Part shown: one piece after another, positions 23,866 to 35,800 of the stretch
Numbering within the stretch: the stretch's first letter is position 1
How the letters are laid out: each line of letters opens with the position of its first letter
Source: Undaria pinnatifida
Lineage: Eukaryota > Sar > Phaeophyceae > Laminariales > Alariaceae
Assembly (NCBI GenBank): GCA_012845835.1
Contig: JABAKD010000009.1
Location: 7,281,413-7,345,412 of the forward strand
Direction: 5' to 3'
DNA: 64,000 bases
Position numbers and translations under genes: made by a program
Notes under the pieces: model-generated
Seen by the model: only the letters and a program-made list of their open reading frames with translations
Database searches by the model: none
Told to the model about the DNA's origin: nothing

Positions 23866-25988
23866 GTTGGAGATTTTGTGGAGGGCTGCCGCGGACCCAG
23901 AGTGCTGGTTGCTTTTTACACGGTAGCCCTGGGGCGGGTTGGCGCGCGCTGGGTTCGGAAATTATGCTCGCTCTTCTTCTGGTGACCGTTTGCACGCATG
24001 GAACAGATCGCGTCCTAGATCACATAGATCCTATACCTGTTGTGATAGCATGCTGTGCAGGATCTGTGCGGTACAGATCAGGTCCAACCGAAGGAAATAT
24101 GTACCAAGATCACCGAGAGCAGCTCCGATCCGGCATCGTGATTTATGACCCGTGAGTCATCCCGCGATACGGGTTGTTGCAATTGTGGGCAAAACGTTTC
24201 TGACCGGTTGAGCCCCTCGAGCGTGGTGGAGCTGTCGGTTGGTACGATAATTTCACGAGTATATATAGCTGTTCTAGTGCTACGAGCGCATGGAGATGGT
24301 GATCGGGTTGCCGCGAACGAAAACGTCTTCGAAAGTCTTGATTCGGGTTGTGTTGATGTTGAGCTCCTCATATTAAGAGCTCAGAAAAGTTCTGTTGAAT
24401 CGCTCGCGTGGGATCTGATCTGTCTTCCCTGATAGACATAGATCATGTAGATCATTCAGAGGGATCTGATCTAGGCCGTGCAGATTGTAGATACTAATGA
24501 TCTACATCTGCCCTGGAAGGCGGATCATTCATTGGGATCTGATCTGTCCTATGTGTGTGTGTTTTTTTCTTGTCAAGAGATTGTTGGTGAACAGGCGCAG
24601 ACCGAAAGTCTTTGATGCTTACGGTATGTAAGCCCTGGGGGGTTTATATTAGCATGCGCTGCCGATGCGGGGCTTAAAGCGGGCAGTAGGGGGTTCGACC
24701 AACCGTGTATAGTTTTTTTTGCTTTCCCCCTCCCCTTAGAACTGCGATACGCCGTGCACCATTTTTTTTTGGCCCTGCAAGGTTCTTGGCTTGAAGAGCT
24801 CTAGACCTCACCCAAAACCTGATTTTGAGCGAAACTGAAAGAGCAATCCGATTGACAAAACTCGCGACCCAGGTATACAAAACAATTGTTTTTGAGAAAC
24901 AAGAATGACATGCCGGCGATCCAGGGTTAAAGGGCCTCGTCGTGTGTCGTATCTATCGTCGCACGCGTCCTTGCACGTGGAATTGTTGCGTGATTACATT
25001 GTGCAGACATAAATGGATTGTATATAAGAAGAGACGCTACTGCAATAATTTCAGCATTTTTCTTTTAGCCCGTTGAAGTGTGTCCGTGTCTTCATTGCGG
25101 TACTACTCGTAGGGTACCCGTGCAAAGCTTGGCGAGCGCTCTAGCAGATAAAAACGGTGGTAGTGCTAGCTTCGCGGTGCAGGGTCAGCGGCTTTTTTGG
25201 TCCAATCCAGCGTTGCGATGTGCCTCTTTTGGTGCGCCGGGGACCATCGCGACCTGTGAAAATGCATCGCCTTTCTTCAGGACAAACTACTACGTGGAAC
25301 GGACCTTGTAGGAATTAGTGATGGAAACTGTTGCAGTGCGAGTCGGCGGCGGCGGCGGCTGCCACCGAAGCGGGTGATGGTCGCCCGTTCGTGTGGTGGG
25401 TGGAGGCGGGAGTTCCTAGACGGGAGGAGGCTCCGCGTGGAACTCCTAAGGCTGGTTTGGTTATAACGTTATAGCCTCTTTTTGAGTGGCCCACACGTTT
25501 GTGGAGAGAAATTACTGTTTGTATTCTTGTGCGCCCAAACCAATCATTTAAAGTAAGTATTGGACTAGATGAGGCCTCCTGCCCCAGCAAGGAGGCCTCG
25601 CCCGGGATACACTCGCGCTGGGTGCGCTCTCAGCGCCGCGCCTATCCAAAAACAAGACAAAAACAAAAACGGACAAAGTAGTAAACGAGCGATCAGTGTG
25701 GGATGGTTTTTGTAGTACCTGGTATGAAGAAAGGGCTAGAGCTGCTCCCGAAGAAGGCCACGAAGGGAGAGCGTCAGCCGAACACTCGGCGATAATCTCG
25801 ACACGTTAAGGTTCATCTTCAGACGTAACTTGAGCAAATGCTTGACAAACAACACCTGCGCACGACAAGCTTCCTTGAGCTCGACCCCCCCCGCCCGAGA
25901 TTTATTATACGTATACTTCGTATTACGTTTGGTTTGTTTGTTCTTGTTTCGTGAGACGTTTTTCCACGTCAGGGTATTGTTGAAGCCT

Positions 25989-26230
25989 GACTCGTGCTAC
26001 GATAGAGGTAACACTTTTCGTCTGAAATGGACCAGTTTTCTCAATGACGGGCTCCTTAGCCCAAAATCGTCGGAAACAGTTTTTTTTTTCTAGCATGATT
26101 CCCGCTGTATACCTAGGCCATAGGAAGTTCATCCGGTAGCGGTTTTAGTTTTCCCCAAATCAGTTTTTAGGGGCTCCGAAAGTGAGGGGACCTCAGAAAA
26201 AAATGGTGCACCGTTATCGTAGCACGCGTC
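25989..26230. mobile_element. TIR element, GCGTGCTACGATA family, copy 1
   Basis: It begins GACTCGTGCTACGATAGAGG and ends with the inverted form TTATCGTAGCACGCGTC. It is non-coding and 242 bp long. Confidence 0.75.
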
Positions 26231-27225
26231 GCCTGACCTATGAGCGTGGTGTAGATTGTGTCCATAAGCGAGTACAACAACAACAACAACAACGTTGCGC
26301 CAACTCTGCTAACCGCCGCGCTCATGGTTGATTGCCGCAGAAGCACACGCCCTGTCAAACTAAAGATACATCATATCCACCTCCACCGAAGTTCTTTATA
26401 TTTGAACTAAATCGACCGACAGCAGGTAGCGCCTAGCGTTTGCATGCACACTTCAACCCGAAATCGACGATGGATGGAGACCAAATCGACGGTGTAGGGG
26501 GGTCCCTCTTGGGACATTTGTTTGCGTCACTCGCGCGAGGAGCAACCCCTGACTATTTGCGGTGAGAAAGAAGAGTCCCTGGTGTGTTTTTCAAGTCTTG
26601 GCAATATCAATCCGCAGTGGGATAATTGGCAAGCTACGCTGCGCTGCGCAGGAAAAAAAATCGTCTATTAATAGAGTATTTTCGTCCGCGAAGTATCGAG
26701 TCACTTTCGGCGATTGAAAATTGGGGTACCCCCCCTACCGTAGCCTGGTCACTCTCGGGACCCTTTCTTGCTCTGGCTGGGAGCCACGCGCGCGAGCGAG
26801 CTCCCCTGTACCTTGCGGTCTTCAGCTTTCGAGCTGCTAAGTTTTTTGCGATACCAATCAGCAATGGAATATGACCGGCTACGATGCGCCCGAAAAAAAA
26901 TAATCGCCTATTTTTTTGTTTTTTTCGGTCAGAGGAACAGAGTCACCGATGCGCGAGTGGCTTAAACTCCCCCGGTAGCAAGAAGAAGGGGGTGTATCCC
27001 CCCTTACTTACCCTATAGCCTAGGTCTGAAGTTGTTGTACCCTTCTTGCGATAAAAACGAAGGCGCGCTCGGTAGTGGGGAGAGGGGAGAAGAAGCTGCT
27101 TGTTGTGACCCAGGATCTGATTTACTAATCAAGACGGGGAAGGAGAAAGAAGGGCGAAGAAAATAACCGGGAGGATCTGATATAACCCTCTTGCGAGATA
27201 TATCCTTTCAACCCTCCAGAGGACT

Positions 27226-27270
27226 CGCACCGCACCGCACCGCACCGCACCGCACCGCACCGCACCGCAC
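27226..27270. repeat. GCACC pentanucleotide microsatellite
   Basis: About eight units of CGCAC in phase. Confidence 0.93.
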
Positions 27271-27489
27271 AAGCTTGTAATGTCTGTGACGGCGGCTGCC
27301 GTTGTGTGCGTTCGGCGTGCCATGAATAAGCGGCATTTTTTTCCCCCGCCTTGTTCTTTATTCGAGAAAGTGTGTCGCAGAACAATTGTTACGCGTTGGC
27401 CTCATTTCGGAGATCCACCCTTAACTTATTTACAACACTGCACCCGCCTTTTGGAGGCACGCTATGATACTACCTGGAATTGTTTTAAG

Positions 27490-28590
27490 GGGAACCATAG
27501 TATTGTTCGCCGCTACGATACATGCCGTCCTGGTAGGCTTCAATGAGGACTCAGACTTTTTCAGGGACCTGGTTCATCTCGAGGAGGACCTCGGGGGAAA
27601 CGGGGTGGAGGCTGAGCCACTAGCATGTGTGCGGAGGTCGGTCTGGGGCATGCTACCGCCGACGACGCAGACTTTTTTGTGCCTGAATCGGAGGGAGGCT
27701 TTGCGAAGGTGAAGGCCGTCATTGTGACCGTTCTCGAAACAGCAGGACTCACCGCGTCCGAAAAGAAGACGGAGACAGTGCTGGTGCGCACACTCAGCCA
27801 GGTGCTCCCGACCTCACCACCCGTCGTCGAAGCAACGTGCCAAACGTATATGCATACAATGCAGTTTCTGTACCTGGGCGGTCTTGTCTACGCAAACGTC
27901 GACATCATGCCATGGAGATCTAACGGCGGGTCCGACTCACGTGGGCATGCTACGATCGTTTCAACGCGAGCTGTACGATATGGAGGATTCCCCGTTCACG
28001 TCAAAGGCGCGCCTGCTATAAAGATCGAGGTGATGGAGACCCTGCTGTAGGTGTGTGTGTGACTTGGACTCTCGGCCCGGAGCACTTCGCTAAGCTCCGA
28101 ACGGCACACCACAGCCTCCTCTTAAGGATCATTGACTTTCAGCTTTGACAGCGCACCGACCACCGCATGTCGTACGCCAAGGCTCTCAAGAAGGCACAGT
28201 GTGAGAGCGTTGAGACGTCTATCCGCAAATGACGCCTCCTCTTTGCGGGCGCCGTACAACGGACGACCAATGAGCGACTGACCCATCACGTGATGGTCGG
28301 GACGATGGCTAGTGGGTTGAACCCGGGATGAGGTCGACCAGAAAAGAACGGGCCCCAGTGTCTAGCAGACGACGTCAGGGTATTCGAAGCCACCGACGGG
28401 TCCACGGATAGCTCCCCTTTGCTGTTCGGAGTAGAGACTGCGCTACGGTCGAGGCGGCTAAGAAGAGTGGGGATTGGCACCGGATGATCGTCGACGCGGC
28501 AGACCGCTTCATCGCGAGGTGACACAGGGGCGAGGCGGAGAAGAACTGGCTACGCCTCACAGCAGAGGGAGCCAAGAGCAGCAACCAAGG
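27490..28590 (+). pseudogene. Broken reverse transcriptase of a non-LTR (LINE-type) retrotransposon
   Basis: Read in shifting frames, the stretch gives FAATIHAVLVGFNEDSDFF, RDLVHLEED, EPLACVRRSVWGML, then ADDADF in place of the catalytic YADD box, and VIVTVLETAGLTASEKKTET. Further on come FLYLGGLVYANVDIMP, TWTLGPEHFAKLR, MSYAKALKKAQCESVET and RLLFAGAVQRTTNERLTH. These are the palm, thumb and after-thumb parts of a LINE reverse transcriptase. At least three frameshifts and four in-frame stops (for example near 28048, 28155 and 28232) show it is dead. No endonuclease domain was seen upstream, so the copy is probably 5-prime truncated as well. It lies between the 3-prime ends of CFAP300 and the beta-helix gene. 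Confidence 0.85.
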
Positions 28591-29689
28591 GAAACCGGGG
28601 GGTCGGGGGGGGGGAGGGCAGCCGTACTGATACAGCTGTCGTAGATCAATTCAGAAACGAAATGGTAGATCGTGTGGCAAGGCACTAGTTCGACAAATGA
28701 GTGGAGCGTGCGCTACTACTAATACTATGTTATAGTATAGCCTGAATTTCCTATGGTAGTACCTGCTTTGTTTGTTTTCGTTGAGTTTGATGGGGGGGGC
28801 GCGAAAGCGACAGTAGTGACACTTGCTGTCGTTCTTGCTTTCTTTTTTTTCTTTCTTTTTCTCTTTGATTGCTCCCTTATTTTCCCCTCCGCCGGCCTTA
28901 GCCGGTATCTTCTTTCTCTTCTTCGTGTTGTTTTGTCCGAGCAACAGCAGCTATCTTCTTCGTGTTGTTCTAGTCCGTGCAACAGCAGGTATCTTCTTCG
29001 TGATTTTTTGTCCGTGCATCAGGTATCTGTTCCTCTTCAGCACGTATGTCGTTTTTCTTGCAGCCTTTCCTTTCCTTTCCGATCTTCTTGAATCACTTTC
29101 TTTAGAACACCTGTCGTTTATTTTGCGTTGTTTTGTTTTTTCTTCTTGTTTTTCCCTTTTTTTCTTTTTTTGCTCTTTTTTTTATGGTCTGGCTTGTTCT
29201 TTTTGTGTTGTCGTACCCGGTACGCTGGAATTTCACTAGCTTTTCCTTGATGTATTGCGACTGTTTGGTTTTGCTCTGTTCCACAGTCTGTGGCCACATA
29301 ATTTGTATTCCTCTAGGATGAAGAATCATCACGGACACTGGGTGTACTAATGCCGTTGGGTAGACAGAACGGGTCAATGTGAAGACAACACACACATAGT
29401 AAATAGGACCCACGATTTAAACAAGAACCTACAGATTCCCTTGTTTTTACCGAACGTATTTGGTCCTCAATGCTATTAATAGGTTCCGCCGTGACTAGTG
29501 TGAAGAGTGTGAAGAGTGTGTGCGGGACTCATTTTTTGTAGGGGTAAACGTTTTCAAGGGCAAAGAGAGCGAGCTACAAATAGAGGCAAGGATGACGTTG
29601 TCGCCTTGGAACACACACACAAGGCGCCGCCTTTGATATCGGCCTGCCATTTTCAGGGCCGCCCTGAACCGGTCTTGACCTGACCCGCG

Positions 29690-29812
29690 GTCGGGTCGGG
29701 TCGGGTCGGGTCGGGTCGGGTCGGGTCGGGTCGGGTCGGGTCGGGTCGGGTCGGGTCGGGTCGGGTCGGGTCGGGTCGGGTCGGGTCGGGTCGGGTCGGG
29801 TCGGGCCAGAAG
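29690..29812 (+). repeat. GGGTC pentanucleotide array
   Basis: About 24 near-perfect GGGTC units. A halo of degenerate copies extends to about 30120. Confidence 0.95.
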
Positions 29813-31420
29813 ATCTCACGGATCGGATCGGATCGGGTCAGGTCAGGAGGCTTTTTGGTCTCATGGATCGGGTCGTGGGGGGGGTGACCCGACCCGACCC
29901 GATCCGTGAGAGTTGACGCCACCCGTGAAAACCCTACTTATTCTGCACGGGTCATTACCTGACCCGCGAGCCAGTTCAGGAGCTTTCTAAACTCTCGCGC
30001 GTACAGTCGAGTCGGGTCAGGATGTCCCACGAGTCGGGTCGCGTCGGGTCCGGTCGGATCTGGTCAGGATGCTTGTTAATCCCACGGGTCGGATAAGGAC
30101 GATGACCCGACCCGACCCGCGAGAATCGACGTCACCCGTGCCACGCCCTGGTCGCTTTGCAGTGCGTGACATATGGAAGACGAGGATGACCGCAAACTGC
30201 CGACAAATCGTTACAAGCGATTAAAAGGAACCCCGAACGAACACGACATCGCTAAAAAAAAAGACAACAGAAAAAACGACAGTGAGAAACTCATGTTAAA
30301 AATACTCCAGTCGTTTTTTTATCATCGCAACAGACTGTAGTGGCAAGATCCGGATGTTAAAAATGGCAATAAAATATGACAAGTGACGGCCGCCTCGGCC
30401 ATGGCTGAAACTTGCCAGACGAAATTAAACAAACACATAAAATAACTGCTGGCGCAAATATCTTCCGTATTACGTACCTTGCAAATATGAGTATCGACCC
30501 TCAATTTGTCGAACTCACTGCTGACGCTGTTACAATAACTTGTAAATTACCCTGACAACATCCCTGTGCCACAGGCAAGCCTCAGCACACCTTGATGTGC
30601 TCCAAATACCACGAAAAATGTCACGCATTAAAAACTAAGGCCTCAAGTTTTTTGCCGATACGCCAGTACCGTGCAGCGGGGGGCTCCCAATGGTACTACC
30701 GGTATGTGCCGGGCCAACATGCTGGCACTATCCAGGGCACCGACACTATCGGGATGGGGTTAGCGTTGAGAGGTTTTGCTTCCTGAACCTCGAAGCGTGG
30801 AGGGCTTATCCATTGCACAGTCGGCCGTGGGGTGGTGGGTCAGCAGCCAGGTAGACAAATGCATAATGAATATGTTGTATTATCATGGCTCCATGCCGAG
30901 GCGCAACGTGGAGAGCAACGAAGAGTGCGCTCGTCAGGAAGAACGGCGGCCAATTAAACCCAGAATATTTTCCACCATCCCGATATCCCGTTGCCATGTA
31001 ACTGGAAACCCCTATTAATACTGTACTTAACCGTCATCATGTCCGTAACATATCCGAGCATACAATCAACAGGTTTTAAAGAGATCTCAAGTCGTGCCAA
31101 GCGAGGTCACCGGCACTATAGAGAGCAGTGGCACTATTCGACGGGCCCTCCTCGGAACTCCCCAGCGTATAGAATACACCCCGCCAGGACACACACCCCT
31201 TGCAAAATACAACCAGAACCTGGGTACTACAAGCACTTCTTCAGACAAAAAAACACGTAAATAACACTACGCGAGAACGGCACCACGTCGAAGTCAAAAT
31301 CGTATGGGATTCCCCCTCGACTCGAGCGCACGCGGGGTGGACTGAAACCGCAACTAACGAGTAGTACTAGTCGAGCAAAAATTTAGAGCAAAACTACCTC
31401 TAGGAGGTATTCTAGCATAC

Positions 31421-31624
31421 GTTAGGGATCCGCCAATAAGGCGGTGGTGTGCCAGAGCAACATGACCGCCTTGTCGAGGGCTGCCGCCTCAGTCACTCCA
31501 GGGTGTGAGTGCGATTCCCCAGTCGCGCCAAGCGATTTCGACCGCCTTATATCGGGATACCGCATTATATAGGAATTACCGCCTTATACAGGGGTGAAGC
31601 CTTATTGGGGGACCCCTACTGTAA
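31421..31624 (+). mobile_element. MITE-like element, ACCGCCTTAT family, copy 1
   Basis: A ~200-bp non-coding element with imperfect terminal inverted repeats (outer end near CAGTAGGGGTCCCCCA followed by TAAGGCGG) and internal repeats of ACCGCCTTAT. It also shares a GTCGCGCCAAGCGATTT block with the other copies. Confidence 0.75.
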
Positions 31625-32727
31625 CCAAATAACCCTAATCACACTAAAGGCATGCCCCCCTCACAAAACGACCGAAAAACACTCGGCTGAAACTGTACCA
31701 TATCAGGTACCTCAGACAGATCGCCTCAATGGCTCTGAAAACATCGGCCAGAAGCACACGTCGGGGTATACCTATTGTACGCATGCCTCATTTATCGCGC
31801 TGAATGATTCTGCTTTATCGAACCAGCCGCCACTCTCAGCGTGCTACGATAGGGCGAGGCGCTTGACCTCTTTGGAGCCCCAATTGTTCCCGGATACTAA
31901 TTCCAAGTTATTTGTCCCAAAAAACGGCTTTCCAGTTGTAAAGGCGTTAAATTCTGTGAGTCCCCTTACTTGAGGAGCTCTAGATTCTAGACCCCCCCCC
32001 CAAAGAAAAAAAAAGTATATATATATATTTAGAGAAAACATGAAAGTGCACAGCGGGATGAACAATCACAACATGGCCTACGTAAACAAACACACGACAT
32101 GTATTTTCCCGGCGATTATTTTGAGTGCTTCCTCCTCGGTTGGCGTATCCCCTCGAGCCTCTTTGGTTTTGTTTTTTGCCTTATAAGGCAAAAAAGAAAA
32201 CGATACGCCTCTACCTATATCGAAGCACGCGTCCTGCCGCCGTCGTCATCGTCGTCGTCGATTCGAATCTACACCAGGGGAGCTACGGGGAGACGCAGCG
32301 ATTTTTCGCCTTAAAGTGCACCCGCCATGTTGCGACATGACATGCTGTAGTGTCACGCAGTAGCATCGTCGGGGCAGATGTTCAGTTTTTTTTTACAGCT
32401 AATTTTACAACGTGACGTCACACACCCGCAAAGTAAGAAATTCGACCACTCAACCGCTAGACGAACATGACCCGTACTCGGAGCCCTGGGCCCGAGGAGA
32501 CGTTCGGGTTCTTTTTTTTTCACGAAACTCTCATCAATGTCTGTCACTCTATTCCCTCTCACCCCTATCTCCACCCCCGCAGCTACACCCTCTCTCTCTT
32601 GTCGTCTCGTCCGTACAAAACTGCCGTTTTGTTTTAGGATCAGTAGACTAAAGTTTTCGCATTTAAAGTTAATTCTGAACCGCACATTTGTCTGCAGGCA
32701 TATGAAATAATAATGAACAAGTACAAA

Positions 32728-32863
32728 TCAGTACAGCAATTCCCAGGATGTCACGGCCCAATCCCCGCCGCAGGTCGTTGAGGCGTCCCCGGGGCACTCC
32801 ATCGTGCAGCCGTCGCTCTCTCCGTGTTGGTCCACCCTCCAATCCACCACGGAGCACCGGCAT
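32728..32863 (-). CDS. Beta-helix/WSC gene exon 13 and stop
   Basis: It encodes SCRCSVVDWRVDQHGESDGC, then TMECPGDASTTCGGDW and a terminal SWELLY, with stop TGA. The last five WSC cysteines and the PGD...CGG signature are present. Acceptor TTGCATAG. Confidence 0.93.
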
Positions 32864-35800
32864 CTATGCAAAAAAGCGTAGTTAGCAAAAGCAGAAGCAT
32901 GGACGGTACACAACATGACAAGATTCCTGGTCACCACACCGATATTCGATTTGACGCGATGACAATTGGGCGAAAAACGCGGAGAGCGATGGCACGGGTA
33001 CCGAGGCATGAACCTTCACTTCAGAGCACGATTTCGGACGACTAACAGCGTGGCTCAAAAGGCGTTTCTTGACGCAATCGGTGTTTTCGGTGCGTTGGTC
33101 GAGCATACAGATACAGTAGGGATTCCCGAGTAAGGCGTTGAAGTGCCGTAGCAACATGACCACCTCATTGGGGGAAGCCGCCCTATTCAGTCCGGGTTAT
33201 GAGTGCTATTCCCCAGTCGCGCCAAGCGATTTCGACCGCCCTCTATCGGGATAACGCCATACTCAGATCGCCTTATCAGGGGGGGGGGCTACCGCGGGTG
33301 ATTATTGTGTGATAGCGCGCAGGAAATTGGATTTAGCGGCTGTGTTCAGACGGGAATGGAAGAAGCGTGAGCGGTGGTGACACACACACGAACACACCCT
33401 ACCGCGGTGTGCCAGACATAACGCTGTGCATGCTTTCGACCCTTTATATAGCTAAACTGCTACTGCTGTGTCCTCTTCATGGCGCGCTTTGGTCTGCGGC
33501 TGACCGCACGTTGTTGGACGAGAGCGAGAGAAAGAGAGGCAGCCGGGTAGTTTCGTTGTACCCTCTACTCGATCAAGTTTCCATGCGAGCGAATCGTTCA
33601 GGTTAGACGGCCTGACGATCTACACCGATCGTTCAGGAGTATCTCCATAACTACCGGAAATCGGCATACAAAATAATTTCCTCCTACGCCCCCCCCCCCC
33701 CCCCCCCCCCGCTCCGCCGCGCGCCCTTCCCCCCATTAGCCGGAGGGACTTAATCGACGAAATCAAAAGGTATGCACGATGCGATTACGTGTACCTCGAT
33801 CTCGTTTGCTGCTGATTTGTTATTGACTGCTATCAATGGGAACTGATTGCACTACTTACGATTTGCCGCCGAATGTCCCGGCGAACATGTTGTTGTCTTC
33901 CTTGCAGCGCGCGATGCAGGCCTGCATGCAGTGAGAGGGCAAACATTCACGACGGCAACACGGAGGGGAGGCGCACACAAAGGGTCACATGGTACACGTC
34001 TTCCGCCAGCACGAGGGAGGCGAGGCAGCAGTCGCTTGAACGCGTCCATACTCCATCAGACATGAAACGATAATATCGGCAGGAGATATCTGTAGAGTCA
34101 CGCCACACAGCAGTAGGGGTTTGCACTTCTTGGGCCAAATTTTTCTGGCCGGGGCCGGGGTCGAACTCCTCAAGCAAGGAACTACCGGTTGTCAGCCTGC
34201 TACTTTTACGAGTTCATTTGTTTCGCACGCTAGGGCATACGAGTGTTGGTGGGACTGCGTGAATATCGCCTTCGGAGGCATGTTTCGGGTGGGATGCTGA
34301 TGGTGAGCTCCTCATGTTAGGAGCTCAGAAAATTCATAGAATCTGCTGCACCCCCCACCCCCTACCGCGTGAGGACTTGCTAAAGGAACAACGTGAGAAA
34401 GCGAGTGTGGGAACACGGGCACGAGAGGGGGCTACAATATTCTTCCGTATCGGTGATATTTGTAAATCGCGGGATCGAGCGCGGGCCTGAGTGCCCGTAC
34501 ACGCTTAACTTCCAGGCACGGTTGTGACCGAGGGTGGACGAAGCCAGAACTGGAAGCATCTATTGCTGTTTGTGATTGCTCCCTCCCCCCTCCCCGAAGT
34601 CCGTCTTACGAGCGGTTCTTGGAAGGGTGCAGTTCACCCTTCATGCGGCTCACCGAACACCTCACGACGACGGCGCTTCGCGCTTGGTGCAAGCAATGTC
34701 TGCCTGGTTGGTGAAAACCCGGCGTGCTCCTTCCCCCCCCCCCTCCGGAAAAGAGCTAACTAGAGCGATCCCATGTAGATAAAGCAGACGGCGCCTATCC
34801 CAGTGTGCAACTGCCGTCCTCGCTCCCCCTCCCCCCCCCCCCCCCCCCCTTTCGGAAAATAGCACACTGGAGCGAGCAAGCGCGAGAATGGGGTACGAAA
34901 GCGCACGCGAGGCCTTACGCCGCCCCTTTTTTTTGCTCACCTCGTTGGTCAGGTTGTCCTCGTCCAGGTATTCGTACCCCATCGTGCGCGCGCCAGACAC
35001 GTCTTTATAACACCCGTAGTACACCGCACCGGCCGAGGCAGTTGGCGCAGGAGTCAGCGCGGGAGTTGGGCTCGGGCTATCCCCGCATTCTCCTTGCGGA
35101 CTGTAGTCGTCGCCATAATCTCCCCCGGAGTAGTAGTACTGAACGAGTTTTTTTTCAGCCGGATGAATGTGGGGGGGGGAAGATGGGAGTCACTGTTGGT
35201 TGTGAAGTATGTGATGCCGTCCTTTGGTGCGGTGATGTGCGGGTGGCGGTTAGGGGAGGGGGCACGGGCCACTAACGTTCTGAACCGAACCGTGATGTCG
35301 TACTTGGGTGCGTTGGTGTGCGGGCGGGGGGGGGGGGTGCTATGATACGCACACGTTTTTTAGCTAAAGGGGGGGCCTATGGAGCATCGCGGGGTGTTCA
35401 ACCACCGTTATTGTAACAATGCTGTCGCTTCTTGGAGGGTGGCAAAAAAAAAAAATACCATCTCGCGCAAAAAAAAAAAAGAAATAAGAGGATCAAGATT
35501 TTGTATCGTCTCCCCGAGCACATGAACAATAATCCGTCAGAACCAGCCCCACAATGAAGTAATTAATTTTTGTTGCCGTTATGGCCCTCCGGCAATATAG
35601 CGTAGATGTCGTTTTGATATAAATCGAATATCCTTCCACAGAGCAGGCAGTAGCATCTCTTCTACGACCCTCTCTGCCGACCGTTTCCTCATTTCCTTTC
35701 CCCACATTCTTTTCACAATATCTTTCTACCGACAGAGTCTATCCTAGCCCTCATCCACATTCCTTATTACCCCCGATCTATCTAGCCTTTTCGCACTGAA

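Larger units (their letters stand above)
23561..32727. other. Intergenic region between convergent genes
   Basis: No intact gene was recognised. It holds the dead reverse transcriptase, an 87-bp tandem duplication (23680-23865), a TIR element (25989-26230), a GCACC run (27226-27270), a GGGTC array (29690-29812) with related degenerate GGGTC sequence to about 30120, and one MITE-like copy (31421-31624). A sequence at 29235-29415 (minus) resembles one at 16495-16600 (plus). Confidence 0.6.

Noticed and set aside
25078..25311. Small plus-strand gene after CFAP300
   Set aside because: No recognisable domain, no splice partner, and it sits in repeat-rich intergenic DNA.
29574..29922. RPDPTRPDPT repeat protein
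   Set aside because: It is only the translation of the GGGTC array; pentanucleotide repeats stay open in several frames.
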